Origin: Taxillus chinensis
Lineage: Eukaryota; Streptophyta; Magnoliopsida; Santalales; Loranthaceae
Reading direction: 5' to 3'
Length of the DNA stretch: 64,000 nt
Assembly (NCBI GenBank): GCA_023512835.1
Contig: CM042090.1
Coordinates: forward strand, 24,591,783 to 24,655,782
Every line of letters starts with the position of its first letter. Position 1 is the first letter of the stretch. Position numbers and translations under genes: made by a program. Positions 38,388 to 52,000 of this stretch are shown here, piece by piece. Under the pieces are notes generated by a model. That model saw only the letters and a program-made list of their open reading frames with translations. It searched no databases and was not told the origin of the DNA.

Positions 38388-40276
38388 ATGACGGAGGAGG
38401 CGGCAAGGACGAACAGGCAACGGTTCGAAGCCCTGGAGAATTCCATGACAGAGCTTTCAACGGCATTGGTTAAGATGGTTCGATCACAAAGCAAGATGAA
38501 CAAGAGTCTCAACCATCTACTTGCTAGCAAGGGCACGAAACCGATCGAGAGGAAGACGAACTCATGGAGATGATCGTAGATCACGATGATCAACGCGAGG
38601 AGGCTGATAATACATCGGGAGTGGAAGATATACCCTACTATGGCCGGCCTAGGCATGGTGGATATGTGGAGAAAGGTCCGATGGTTGTTGAGCGGTGGTT
38701 ACGAGATGACCCAGTTAGTGGAGAGAACGTAGACGACCATGAATCTGATGGAATGTCCAATAGGACAAACCATGGACGGAGACCAATATATGAACATTGA
38801 AGGAGACAAAGGCATGACACTGATGACTCTGATGGCGATAGACGTCGTGATTGGGGTCCAAGGAAACCAAAGATCGAGTTCCCGCACTTTAAGGGAGGCG
38901 ATCCATATGAGTGGCTGGATAAAGCAGCTCACTACTTCCGAGTTTTCGAGGTATCTAGAGATGATCGAGTTGCAGTGGCCTGCATGTATTTGGATGCAAA
39001 GGCCAACATTTGGTGGCGTTGGATCAAGGCCCAGTATGAACAAGATGGGAAATGGTTGGGATGGTTAGCATTCGAGCGAGAGTTCCTAATCCAATGGGGA
39101 CCCTCTCCAGTCGTCAATTATCATGGGAAACTGGCCAAACTGAAGCAAGACGGCAAGGTTGCTGACTATGTAGAGGAGTTTCGACGACTCCAAATTCTTG
39201 TTCGTGGTTGGTCCGAAGAGTCCTTGTTAGGTACTTTTATTGAAGGGCTAAAGCCATGGATAGCATGAGAACTGAAGCTAAAGCAACCTCAACAGCTAAT
39301 TGAAGCCATGAGAATGGCAAAAGTTTTGGAGGAGAGTGACCATAGCGACAAGAAGCTTGCTAAGGAAAATTCCGGAGACATTAGTGTCAAAGCAGAACTT
39401 GTGGAAAACTCTCAAGCAGCAAAAGTGCCCAATGAAGGTGGATTCAAGAGGAACGATAAGAAAAGCCGAATACTTTCATATGAAGAGGTTAATGAGAGAG
39501 CTAAGAAAGGTCTCTGCTTCAAATGCGGCGAGAAGTGGGACAAGGGTCATCGTTGTCACATTGGGAAAGTGTTTATGATGGATGATTCTGGCTCAATCGA
39601 TGAAGACAACATTAGAGATGGTGGTGAATTGAGGTTGGTTGAAGTCGAAAAAGATACTTGTGACGCTGAGTTATCTCTTGATGCCATAACAGGAGGATCA
39701 AAGCCAGCCACTATGAGGCTCATGGCGTGGATTGGAACTCATGAAGTTTCATTGCTTGTAGATTCTGGTTCTACCCACAATTCCATCAGCACTGATATCA
39801 TAGAGAAGGTTGGAATAGAAGGTTCTGCCCTAGAACCTTTTGTGGTGAGAGTGGCTAGTAGAGAAAAATTAAAATGCGAGAAAATAGTTCAGAATGTAAA
39901 GATAAATGCCCAAGGAGTCAGGATCACTATCGATTTGCATGTGTTGCTTATGGTGGGAGTTGATGTGGTTCTGAACACTGCTTGGTTAAAAGGTATCGGT
40001 AAGGTTGTTACTGATTATCGAGCCATGACAATGGATTTCAAGTTAGATGGAAGAAAAAGAACTTGGGCGACTTTGCCATCTAAGGGGGAACACCAACGTG
40101 AAGCTCAAAAGTTCAAGGGACCATACACTAGTAGCGCTCAATGCTTCGTGGTGGTGGGTGATGGAGATTGGCGGGAGGCTTCTTGGGGTGGCTCTGTCAA
40201 GTTGGAAGAGTACTTTCCCAAATTCTCCCTTGAGGACAAGGGCAATCTTGAAGGGAGGGAGAATAATGAAGATTAA
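38388..40276 (+). pseudogene. Gag-protease of the LTR element (broken)
   Basis: Opens with an N-terminal Gag ORF (38388-38573; MTEEAARTNRQRFEALENSM) and continues in another frame to 40276. Recognisable parts: Gag core (IEFPHFKGGDPYEWL...FRVF, YVEEFRRLQ), zinc knuckle CFKCGEKWDKGHRC at 39517-39558, and aspartic protease active site LLVDSGSTHNSIS around 39755-39790. Lesions are one frameshift near 38560 and two in-frame TGA stops at 38798 and 39266. The last codons overlap the start of the 3' LTR. No polymerase follows. Confidence 0.85.
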
Positions 40277-40548
40277 TTGTCTTGTTGATCAAGTTACTAG
40301 TCTTTCCTTTTCTCTTATTTCCATATTTAATTCATAGTTTATATTAATTAGGGTTAAATTAGTATTTTGCATTAGTTTCTTTATTATATTAGGTTTCCAA
40401 TTCCTAGTTACTAACTTGCCTATAAATAGGCCTTGTTTATGATAATTTATGTATTCAGATTATTCAGATTATTGACTATTGACAATTATAAATTCTCATA
40501 TTAGAGGTTTATATTTATTTTTGGCTTTTTTAGTTAATTACTTGAATT
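40267..40548 (+). repeat. 3' LTR of the Gag-protease element (truncated)
   Basis: Matches the first ~285 bp of the 5' LTR with scattered substitutions and a 2-bp indel at the start; similarity ends after TTACTTGAATT. Confidence 0.8.
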
Positions 40549-40931
40549 CAGATCGACCACCCATCGTTAACCCAAGCCCAAGCAGCATTTGAATCAAGCA
40601 AACTATCCCTACATTAAAGAACTTATGACTCTCACCAAGTTTCTTAGCCCGAGCAACTTTCTCAGCTCGTGCAACCTCCTTAACTCGAACGAATCAAACG
40701 AAGGTTTATTTTATTAAATTGATAATTTATTAATTTTTATATTTCTTTTCCCAGACTTTTAATCACTTTTGTTGAATATTAGTATTAATTTTTATGACTT
40801 TTTATTATTTTAATTTTTATAATTAAAATAATTATTTACATGACTTTATTACTTTTAAAATGCTTTTTACATACTTATTTTACATTTGGTTGATAGATGA
40901 TAGTTTTTTTAAGCGCATAAAAATGAAAACG
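40549..40931. other. Spacer with short tandem units
   Basis: About three degenerate 18-bp units (CTTAGCCCGAGCAACTT, CTCAGCTCGTGCAACCT, CTTAACTCGAACG) at 40643-40690. Nothing else is recognised. Confidence 0.4.
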
Positions 40932-41244
40932 CATTTAGGATGTTTTTATTTGGTGTTTTTTTGTTTTTCAGTGAGTCTCTCTTGCACGATGCCAGCAGCC
41001 ACCATCGCCCCTGCACAACGCTGCTATGTGCGACCCCCCTTGCATGGTGTCGCCCAGCACAATGCCCAGCCTGCCCTGCGCAACGCCCCCCACTCCCCCT
41101 GTGCTGCGTAAGCTCCCCCTAGCACAACGGCTCCTCCTCAGGTAAGATCTTCTTCGATCCCGTGCGAGTTCTCTTTGCGCGGCCCTTCCCTGGCGTGATG
41201 CCCCCCACCCTCCCTTAAAACCAAAAACACTACTAAACATACAC
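40932..41244. mobile_element. Inverted-repeat element with CpG-rich core, copy C
   Basis: The right end, read in reverse, is GTGTATGTTTAGTAGTGTTTTTGG, matching the left end of copy A (GAGTATGTTTGATATTGTTTTTGG). The left end is GGATGTTTTTATTTGGTGTTTTT. The core (40985-41215) is C- and CpG-rich, with CCCTGCGCAACGCC and CTCCCCCTGTGCTGCG, similar in kind to copy B. Confidence 0.5.
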
Positions 41245-43200
41245 TTAAAGTATTGTTTTGTTCAACAATTCCTCTTCAACAAAACTTTATTAAACTTATT
41301 ATAATTAAACATGTTATCTCTTAAGTAGGGTAGAATGCAGAGGGCAGATTGCCAAATTAAGCATTAAATTATAAGTTTTTGTTCCAAAAAACATTGCTTA
41401 GGGGCATAACTTCATAATTAAAATTCTATAGTTGGTTTAAAAGAGGGAGTATAAGGTATTAAGGTGTATATTATTATAATGTGCGTGAGGGAAAGAGAGT
41501 GTGGGGAGGAAGAAAAAATAATAATAATGGGCTAATTATTTAAAAGCAACTATATAACTTTATTTTTTGTAGTTATGCCCTAATACAAGGTCTTTTGAGA
41601 TTAAAAAAGTACTTTAATATTTGGCTTTGCAACGACTTTGCAATTTCAATTGCAACATTACTTTATATTTTAATATGTATATATATATGTTTTAAAATTT
41701 ATTCCTTTATTTTAATTTTTCTTTTTCTTTTTATTAACACATGCAAGGAAATAATAAAAGGGTCGAAAAAAGAAAAAATAATATTATTTGAACATGAATA
41801 ATTACTATAATACTTTTTGAAAATGAAGAGAGAGTGAAGATTGAGTTGGTATCATTTGTATAATTAGAGAGTAGTCATGTTAAAGATATTATAACAAGCG
41901 TGAAATAAAAACAAATTCATACCACATAAAAAAACAAATTAAGTTAATAAATATATGAAAATATTACAACTTTAAACATGATAGCTGAATCACGTATAAA
42001 ATGAAGCTTTATGACATGTTTGATTTATTTGTTTTATATTATTATTTTCAAAATCTAATAAATATTTTGGTACTTGAAAACACTTATACTATTTTAAAAA
42101 CGATAATAGAAAATAACTAAACCAAATATGCCCTTATATTTTTTTACTCATGAATTTCATATAATTTTTATGAGTTTTTAAATCAGATAAAATTATATTA
42201 TATTTATTAAGTTCTAGCACTTTTGGCATATGTTTTCAACTTTTTCATAAAATCAATAAAATTAAGCTTTAAAATAGATAAAAGCTTCAATATTCCAATA
42301 AAAAAAGATTTCATAACTTTTTTCCGAGTACATGGAATGAAATTTAAAAAATTTTAGCATTATTTATTATTACAAGCTTATCCAAAATAAATACCATGTT
42401 TGGAATGAGATTTTAGAACTTCAATAATTAGTATATATTAAAAAATAAGTATTGAGCTAATAGACTCAGGGCATCTTCCAAACTCAAGGGCATTTCCATT
42501 TGTATTTAAAAACAGTTATTTATTTTTGTTTGTTAAAGATAGAAAAAATAGGAAAAAAATAGAAAAAATAGATTTGAGAGTAAAAATAAAGAGAAACAAT
42601 AGATTGGTGGGAACTAACAATAGAAAAAAATAGTTGTTAATAGATTAGAGAGTAAATAAAGAGAAAATTTCTTTTTTAAAACATGGAGAATTATAATTTA
42701 GAGATAAAAATGTAAATAAATATAGCCTAATACAAGTAGAACTTATAATATTAATACTTTCCGATTGTCCAAAATTTTGTTTAATATTGTCCCTAAAAAG
42801 GAAATATAGTTCGTGCAGGATAAAAATATAAGTATTTATAAAAAAAAAGGTTGAAGATTTTAATATAGGAAAATTTTATTCAGGGAGATTTTAGTTTGTT
42901 TGTATTTAGGAAAATTAAATATTGTCCTTTAATTTATTTACATATTTGAAATGAGACTTCAACAGAACCCAAACGACGCTACGGTCAACTGATGGACGTG
43001 GATGCTGGTTCCTTATTTTTTACGATGTCGTTCCTATTCTTAGAAAAGCCGCATCCGTCAAGAAGCCCAAATCCTAGATATATCCAAACCCGACGGCAAA
43101 CAAACAACAACCGAAGTGTATGTTTGATTACTATGGGCCTCTTTGATTCCATGCCCTAATTTCATCCCTAATTTCTTGTTCTTTAATCACCCGCGAGTTT
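41245..43200. other. AT-rich intergenic region, nothing recognised
   Basis: No supported gene. A- and T-rich with short poly-A/GATAGAAAAAA-type repeats at 42535-42660. Confidence 0.45.
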
Positions 43201-43616
43201 AATTTCGCTCCTATTTCATATTTCACTCCCAAATTATCCAAATAACTACCAGCGCTCGGTCTCCACTCAACTCCTCTACATCCTGCAAAGGTTCGTTGAT
43301 TTGTGCGGAGAGATCTTGGGATTTTTAAATTGTTAATTTTTTGGGGATAGATTCTGTGGTTTTGGGGTGTGAATTATGGTGTTAAAAATGTAGCATTTAC
43401 GCCATGAAGGATGAATTAGCGGCTCTCAAATTAATATGAAATTGGTTGCTAGAGTTGGTTATGCACTGCATTTCCCATAAAGTTTAAGACATTTGTTCGT
43501 TTGTTCCTTCCCGTAGGATGTGTTTGTTTTATTTGTGGGTAGTGAAGTTCGGCCATCATTTCTGCATGCGGAACCCTGGATGGACATCGACATCCTCTGA
43601 ATAGAAGAAGAGGGCA
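43200..43616 (+). promoter_or_regulatory. CAX 5' leader region
   Basis: Likely contains a 5' UTR with a possible intron: GCAAAG|GTTCG at about 43290 as donor and CCCGTAG at about 43517 as acceptor. The start codon follows at 43617. These limits are inferred, not proven. Confidence 0.3.
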
Positions 43617-46600
43617 ATGGGTCATAGGTTACAATCGGTTGGACTACGGGCTGAAATGGAAGTGAGTTTTTCCCTGGTTTATTTGTATTATATCCTTAGG
43701 ACTGAGCTTTGTCTAGTGAGTAACAGTGGTATTATAAAATTAGTTGGATTCCCTGCAGCCTTACCTGTCGGGAACTGTCAGGCCAGGCCAGTTCAAAAAT
43801 CCCTTAAATTGGGAATCACCATCATCAACCATCTATAACGAGATGGATGGCTGAGATTTTTGGATGATAACTGTGGGGATCCAACCCAATGATAAATGTC
43901 CAAAGGTCCGTGTGATCAGGTTATGTTTTTTTTTTTTTCTAATAAAAATTATTAAGAATAACCTTTGGAGAATGAGTTAACAATGCTAAAACAATCCGAA
44001 ACACTCCTTTTATGCCACTCCACAGTTCCAGACATGTGTTTTTTGTTTTTACAGTTTTGAAATCAACAGTCAAAACAGCACAAAACAGGAAACAAAATGC
44101 AAAAATTGACACCGTGACTGTGACCAAATGCCACCTAAATTTATTAGCGTATTGCTGGTCAGTGATGATTCTAAAATGGCGCTCGTTTGTTTTGCAGATG
44201 GGAACAGTGGAAGATAAATCAATGCATGGGTTTGAGGAGGAGAGTCTCTTTGGCCTTGAGACAAGTTCCCCAAGGATAGGTTCGATGCATACCGCCCCGC
44301 TTGGTTCTCCTTCCATATGGCCAAGTAATAGCATTTATAGGAGCCTAAAGATTGTTGTATTTTCAAACAAACTAAATCTGCTTATGCCTTTTGGGCCTAT
44401 AGCAATCTTGGTCCATATTCTATATGGCGATCGTGTAAGTTGCAATACTCTATATCAGTTTTTGCTGTTTATTCAGTGGCTTGTGGTAATGTTTATTTTG
44501 TGAGATGAACAGGAGGGTTGGGTTTTCTTCCTATGCTTATTGGGAATAACACCATTGGCTGAGCGCTTAGGTTATACGACAGAGTAATATTTCATGCCTT
44601 TCCCTCTTATATCCTGTTGTGGTTGAACTCAATATTACTTACTAATGTAGTCTTTTGCTTCTATATATATAATTTATGTACAGGCAGCTTGCATTCTTCA
44701 CTGGACCTACAGGTAATTGATTGGTTACATTTTCTTGGTGGAACTTCTATAATGACCTTTATAGTTCATTTATATAATTCCAAGATCACCAACTTGTCTA
44801 AATCTTTTTCCCTGTCATTTTCCCAATGGTGAGACCTTGGCTCACCAGTTAAACCGCCCTCATCATGAATATTAAAATCACTTTTGTTGGTCTAAACCCC
44901 TAACACTTTCATTTGTAGTTATAACAGAAATGACATTCGTATTGTAAATTTGTATTTTCACCTCACCTCATACATTACCAAAATACTTTTGTTTCTAGCT
45001 GATTTTGTTGTCATCATAGTTATTTATTTTTTAATCTATGCGGTGCTAATCCATCTTTTTTAGTTGTTGTTGAAATATGCTTGTTGTAATATTTGACCTA
45101 CCAACGTATATTTTACAGTTGGAGGCTTACTCAATGCTACTTTTGGGAATGCAACAGAACTAATTATATCCATCCATGCACTGCAAAATGGATTGATTCG
45201 TGTTGTTCAACAATCATTGTTGGGCTCCATTCTATCAAACATGTTACTAGTGCTTGGATGTGCATTCTTTTGTGGTGGAATGGTATTTAATAAGAAAGAA
45301 CAAGTGTTTAACAAGGTAAAATATTTACATTCTGTTTGAGTTTTCCCCTCTTTAGTTTTTATAGCCATTGATTTTTTCAAGAGATAACTCTGGAATGCAG
45401 GGAACTGCGATTGTGAACTCTGGATTGCTGTTGATGGCTGTCATGGGTCTTCTCTTTCCAGCTGTTCTCCAGTTCACACACACTGAGGTGCATTTTCATG
45501 AGTCGGAACTGGCACTTTCAAGGTTTAGCAGCTGTGTTATGCTTGTAGCATACGTCAGTTTTCTTTTTTTCCAGTTGAAGAGCCAAAATGTATTATATGC
45601 TCCTGTTGGTGAGGTACATTTTCGTTTATATTATCCAGAACTTTAATTTATGGGTTCTTCTCACTTTGCACTAATTATGTGAAGTGTTATGAATGCAGGA
45701 GGCAAATCAGAGTGGTGAATGCTCTGATGATGATGAAGCTCCTGAGATCTCTAAATGCGAATCAATAATTTGGCTTTTTATACTGACTGGGTGGATTTCT
45801 GTTTTATCAGATTATTTAGTTGATACCATTGAGGTATATCCCATTTATTTGCTTTTTTCTCTCCTTTGTTGAACTATAAAGTATTTCACAGTTTCTGTTG
45901 TTATAATCTTAAGCTTAATTACAATAAAGTGTTTTAAGCCAAGGACTCCAGTTTATTTGTTACCTTTCCCACAGGGAAGGAGTTTTTTAGGTAGAATTGA
46001 TTTCTATGTGATACGTTTAATTATCATTGTGATTATGGCTCTCTATTCAAGAGATTTTAATGAATCGTTATAAATTGAACTTCTCTGTGAAAGGCACTAT
46101 GCACTTTTTTTTTAATTATTTATATATATTTCAATTGAATGGAAGGTTATTTGGTACTGTTTTGGAACACATAATATGTTCTTTTCTACCTTAAAAGGTT
46201 AGGAACCTTATGGTTGGTTGATTGTAGGGAGCTTCTGTTGCATGGAAAATGCCAATTGCTTTTATAAGTGTCATCCTGCTTCCCATTGTGGGGAATGCTG
46301 CTGAACATGCGAGTGCTATCATGTTTGCGATGAAAGACAAACTAGTAAGTATTTATTTGTGTGGCTCCCAATTTTATCTATTTTTTCTTTAATTTTGTTA
46401 TAATGTACACAAATTTTCCAAGCAGGACATTTCATTGGGAGTGGCTATAGGATCTTCAACACAGATATCCATGTTTGCGGTAGGTCATAAAGTTGAATAT
46501 TTTAATTTTTAAGCCCACAGTACACACTGATACATCAAACCATAGTTTTTGACTTGATGCCCATTGGTTTTTATGGTATTTCTTTTTTCTTTTCTCAACA

Positions 46601-49043
46601 GCATCTGGATATTTGTAGCATTGAGATGTCAAAACCGAACTTTTAATTATTATTATTTTTTAATGTCATGAACGGTGATGCAGTGTTAATTATGGAAATG
46701 TCCACATTTATACCTTTTAGGTGTATTTATAAAAATGGTCAGCAGAAATAAAATTCTGAAGAAGGTGTGAAACTAGCTTCTTTTCGTCACATCCATATTT
46801 TCCAGGAAAAGCAATGTCTGATTTGATCATTTCATAGTGATATATCTAGCTCATGTAATTATGTTCAATATGGCATTGCAGTCGTTAAGAATTGATTAAA
46901 ATTTTCAGTTGTTAATGGAAAGTAATAAGGAAAAGATTACTTGCTACTCTTCCCTTTATATTGACTTCCAAAGTCAATAATAAATTAATAAATAGATAAC
47001 TAAAGCACTTTGGAATACGGGCACCAGTCAGTTGTGTGCATGTTAATTATCAGGCTTGAGGTTGTCATGATTATTGTATTGCCAGATACCATATTCTCAA
47101 GAATCTATCCTTTTAGCACTAAGGGTTATTTATATTATATATTAAAAACACAGCGGTGCCTATAGCTTAAATGACCTATTAGGCAAGCCTAGGCTATGAG
47201 GACACTAACAATAGTTTTTCTATCATCTTTCTTAAATTTACGTATTTAAATTATTTTTTGCGTTCCTATATAAATATAGATTACAATAAATTCTCTTTAT
47301 TATTTTGCTATATTATTAAAATAATATTTTTATTTTTTATTTTTATCATTTATTTATCTTTTTTTATTTTTATCTTTCAATTATTATTTTATTATTTTTT
47401 TTATAATTTAATAATTATATAGAGTGAACGGTACTTTTTAATATATTAAAAAATACGATACAAATCAATAGAAAAAGTTAACTATATAGCTTTTGTCGTG
47501 GGAATAATTTTTTTGACTTTTTTTCCTAAATAAGGGAAACAAACTCGTATAAGAAATATGCTACTAATGTTCTAAATGGTAATTATATATATATTTATAT
47601 ATACATTTCAATAACAAAGTATTTTTGATTGAATGTGGCCCATGGTTCGCAATATTGTCTAAGTCAGAGAAATCGCGGACGATACATCACAGTATCAGAG
47701 GGTTTCGATCCAAGATCCAGGGATGATACATGAACCTTTTTCATCTTGTAGATCTCGTCCGAAATCTTGGCTGAGAAGCAACAAAATGTCTGATACGCTC
47801 CATTCCATCCAAGATCTTGACTGAGAAGCAACGATACACCCTCATCGAAGTCATCATCCCATGTCTTGACGTACCAACAATTGTCGATCGTCGAAGTCGA
47901 AGTCGCTGTCGTCCCTCCTTGGTCGAAGTCGATTGTCGTCCTTCTGCGTCATCATCACCGTCCCTCTGCGTCGTTGTCCCTCTGTGTTGCCGTCGTCCCT
48001 CTTTGGTCGTCATCATCGTTGTTGTCCCTTTCGTCATCCCTTAGTCGAAGTCCTAGTAGCGTGAATAATAGAAAAAAAAAGAAATAATAAAAATAATGAA
48101 TATAAGTATAACTTATTTATAAAAATAACATTAATTTATATATTAATTAATAAAAATAGCATGAATTAGTATATTTATTGATAACTAAAAATTAAAATTA
48201 AAATAGTTTAATATGTTTTATGTTTATTAGTTTATATTTTATATCTTATTTTTAGATAAAAATATTATTAATATAAATTAATCAAGATAAAAATGATATT
48301 AATTATTAAATTATTATATTTTTATAAATTATTTTGATAAATAATTATAATATATTTTTATTTTAGGATGTCAAATAAAATAAGTAAACTATAAATTTAA
48401 CTTCAAATTATAATTTTTAATGCATTTAGTTAATTTAAGTAAATAAATGTTATTAAATTAATATTAAGAGTTATTTTTATTTATAATTATACATCTCGAT
48501 TAATAATTACCTATTCTATTATTAAATAAATATTATAAAAGTTAAATGTCAATTAAAAATTTATGTGTTATATTATAAATCATGAAAATATAATAATATA
48601 TTTATTTTAATACTTCAATAATGCGCTAGTATTTTTTTTAATATAATAACTCATATTATGTTATCTAAATTATATATTTACATTGGTTAATGATTTAAAT
48701 GTGATTATTTGTTTTTTTTTTAATTTTTTTTATATTTTTTTAAATAATTAAATATTATTTTATGCCTAAAGTTGTATCTCACCGAGATATAACGCGATGT
48801 CCGCGACCGCGACACAATGACTGTGGCGACCGCAACTGAGAACCATGATGTGGCTCAGACGATATCTTATGTAGTGCAAGTAACTTATGTTGGACTGTTA
48901 GATTTTCTATTTTTGATTTTTTATGCATTATTTTTGTTAAAGGTGGTAACTTGATGATTGCAATTGGTATTATTTATGATTAAAATTATGTTTTTTAGAC
49001 ATGTATATATTCATTATGCGTATTCTAGTATTCTTGTTTTGTA

Positions 49044-49084
<41 letters not shown>

Positions 49085-52000
49085 GAAGGGGATAATTACA
49101 CTATTACAACCACAAGCCCTTGAGGTTTTTGGTCGACAAAGCCATCTGCTCTGCATTTAGATTTGCAGTAAAGTGGGTGATTCTCCATTCAATAAAATTC
49201 TTAAAGAAGAAAATGGGGATTGGCTTACAAAGGTGAGCTTGGTTCTCACCTTTCGATAGTCTGAATTGTTGCATTGAACATTGATTTTGATCTTTTTGGA
49301 CAAACATTTCTGAATCTTGGCATGATGTACTACAAGTAAGCTCCTGTGCTGCAATCCCATCTGGAATGGCTTGCTAATATGATTTAAACTGATGGCAAGC
49401 CAACTCCCAGATCAATTCCATAATTTCCCAATATCCGTACTAAATTTAGTTTCTTTTTTCCTTTCCTGGGAGGCTGTTTGTGGTAAGGTCCTTACTATGG
49501 AGCAACTTCAATGGAGGGGATTGTCGATGGTGGGTAGGTTCCCTCTTTGCAAGTGTACAGGAGAACATATTGACCATCTTCTCCTTCACTGTAGTTGGGT
49601 GACAGTTGTGGGGGTCTGTGTTTGTTCTGGCAGATCTTCTGTGGGTGCTGATGGGTTATGTGCTGATAGTGTCTTGGCATCTGCTACTGCTGAAATTATT
49701 TGGCTTTAGCAATTACTTAGGGATTTTCAGATACCTACATCTGATCCTGCCCTTCTATTCTGTGACAATCATGCTGCCATACATATCGGCTCTAACCCTA
49801 TCTTTCACGAACGAACCAAACACATTGTAATCGACTGCCATTTTATTCGTGAAAAGGTGGCATCTGGCACACTCAAATTGATGCCTATTCGGTCTCAGTA
49901 TCAGCTTGCTGATATGTTCACCAAGCCGCTACCTCCCACGTTATTTCATTCCATGTTACACAAGATGGCCGTATCAAATCCCTACAAGCCATCTTGAGGG
50001 GGGTGTATTAAGGGTATAACGGGAATTTCCCATATTGGGACTTGTATAAATATGTAGTTGAATGAACTGTGTTGTTACACGTGATATAATAAAAGATATC
50101 GTCTTCGTCCCAATTCTTGATTCTCTTTTTCTTGATAACTCCGTATTCCAACAGGGATAACGCAATGAAAATTATGCATGTATCAATATGGATTTAAATA
50201 TAAATAATGTTATCAGCCGCAATATAGCTGCAGAAGTCGTCCTCTTTTGTTGATCATCTTCTGTAGTCATTGCAAAAAGCTGATGATATATGCCTGCTAG
50301 GTCCCATGACAACAAAGCTGATACCACTTGGTCAGGAAACAACGGCATAGCCGACAGCTCTTGGTTGCACCGCTGATGAGAAGACCAACACTAGGTGGGT
50401 GGGTCTATGTCGTGTCTTTATAAAATAGAGGTAGGATTACGATTACATGAGAGAGAGTTGAGCCCATCCACACGTAGCGAATCATAATGGAATAAAAGGG
50501 AATAATGAACTGACCTAATATGGGCTGACAATTTCCTACAAATCTATGCAGGGGAACCAGCTTGCTCACCCAATGTGGATCAAGATTTCCTTTTTGGAAT
50601 AAATGCATCAAGAAGATGCCTCTTGACATAGTAGGAGGTTTTCTTGTTTCTTAGAAGTCATCACATAGACAGGTTGTGCTGATTGAATATAGTTTTTATA
50701 TTCTATTGAGAGTTTGGATTGCTTCACCTAAGTAGAACAAAAGGAGAAATTGGAAATGAAAAGGAGGCGGTAATCTCAAAAGAATGGGTATGGAGTACGG
50801 AGGGGAGATTTGAGTCCTTATTTGAAAGCAAAGTACCTGCAGTTTGTTGCAAAGTTAATGCAGCTCACAGCTTCAATAAAAGTTTTGATTGCAAGTCAGC
50901 TTAAAGATGGAAAGTGTTAACGTGCTAGTGCATGCGTAACTTTTGAGATAGAAAAAAAGTTTGCTTGCTTCTTGACCCACAAATGACTAAGAAGTAGGAT
51001 GAGGTATGGCAGAGATAAGAGCTTGCCCTCTATCAGCTGGGAGCATTCTTTGGACCTCACAAACTTGACACCTCTTGTAGACCCAATCCAGTACTGTAAT
51101 GTGATTCTTCCTTTTGCCTGACTTTAGACTATATTGCTGACTTACCTTTTCCATGAGCATATCAATTTACCAAGTAGTGAAAAGTCATTCCACAGCTCAC
51201 TTTATTGATGTCCAACAAGTCTTCAAGGTTCTCTTAGCGTGAGACATTGCCTGGCTGTATGGGGGATTTCCTTTTTTGAATGCTTGCAATCAGTGGTCCA
51301 AACGGCTTCATGCATAGACCCTTAGATCTATTGGAAGAATGATAGGCGTACTGATTACTTTCTGATTCTACATTTATATAATAGACCTATTAGATCACCT
51401 CACAAATACTGTTCCTCCAGCTTTCTACACTTTGTCCAATAGCTGGATTGAACCCACTTTTGCTCAGCTTTAGTGCTACAAATGTAACTGATAGTGATCA
51501 TGGATGGTCCTGTTCACTTGCGCAAAAGAGTGGCAACTGTCTAGATTGTTCAAGCCCAGCGTTTGCCTGCTACCCTTTATGCTGTGGATGCAGACAATTA
51601 AGAGCTGAAGATGATATTTCTTATCTCTGAGTCTAAACAAATTGATTAATTCGATTCATTAATCACCTTCCTTCCATTCTTCTGTCCCTTCCTTAATGGG
51701 ACTTGCTTGATTAGGGAAACTAATTTTGGGTATTTTGTTGGTGTAATTGTTTTAGGGAAAGTAAAACATGTGGATATTGATGAACATAGGAATACACAAA
51801 TGAGGAATGAGGATTTTGGGGATCTGATAAGGGTAACCAGGTTACCAGGGATGGTTCTCTAGGGGGCTTATTGGATCCGTCTGAGCAGCCTCATCATCAA
51901 GGAGTAGCTGTTGTTTGAGCAGCAGTGGTAGGGTGGTGTTGGTTTCAGGTAGCAGCCTGTGATTGTTTTGCCTTTGTCAACCGAGAGCTTTGCTGGGACC

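Larger units (their letters stand above)
37963..40548 (+). mobile_element. Non-autonomous Gag-protease LTR retrotransposon (Ty3-Gypsy-like, TR-GAG type)
   Basis: Direct repeats with near-identical sequence form the LTRs: 37963-38320 (complete, TG...CA) and 40267-40548 (3' copy, missing the last ~73 bp). Each has a TATAAATAGGC box. The 5' LTR is followed by a PBS-like ATTTGGTGCTTTCATT (38321-38336), and the 3' LTR is preceded by a purine-rich GAAGGGAGGGAGAATAA (polypurine tract). Between them lies only a Gag-protease reading frame. RT, RNase H and integrase are absent, so the element would need enzymes from another Gypsy element. Confidence 0.85.

Noticed and set aside
47741..48087. ORFs rich in Arg/Thr or Ser/Val
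   Set aside because: Frames through the CG-rich tandem units of the hAT-like element.
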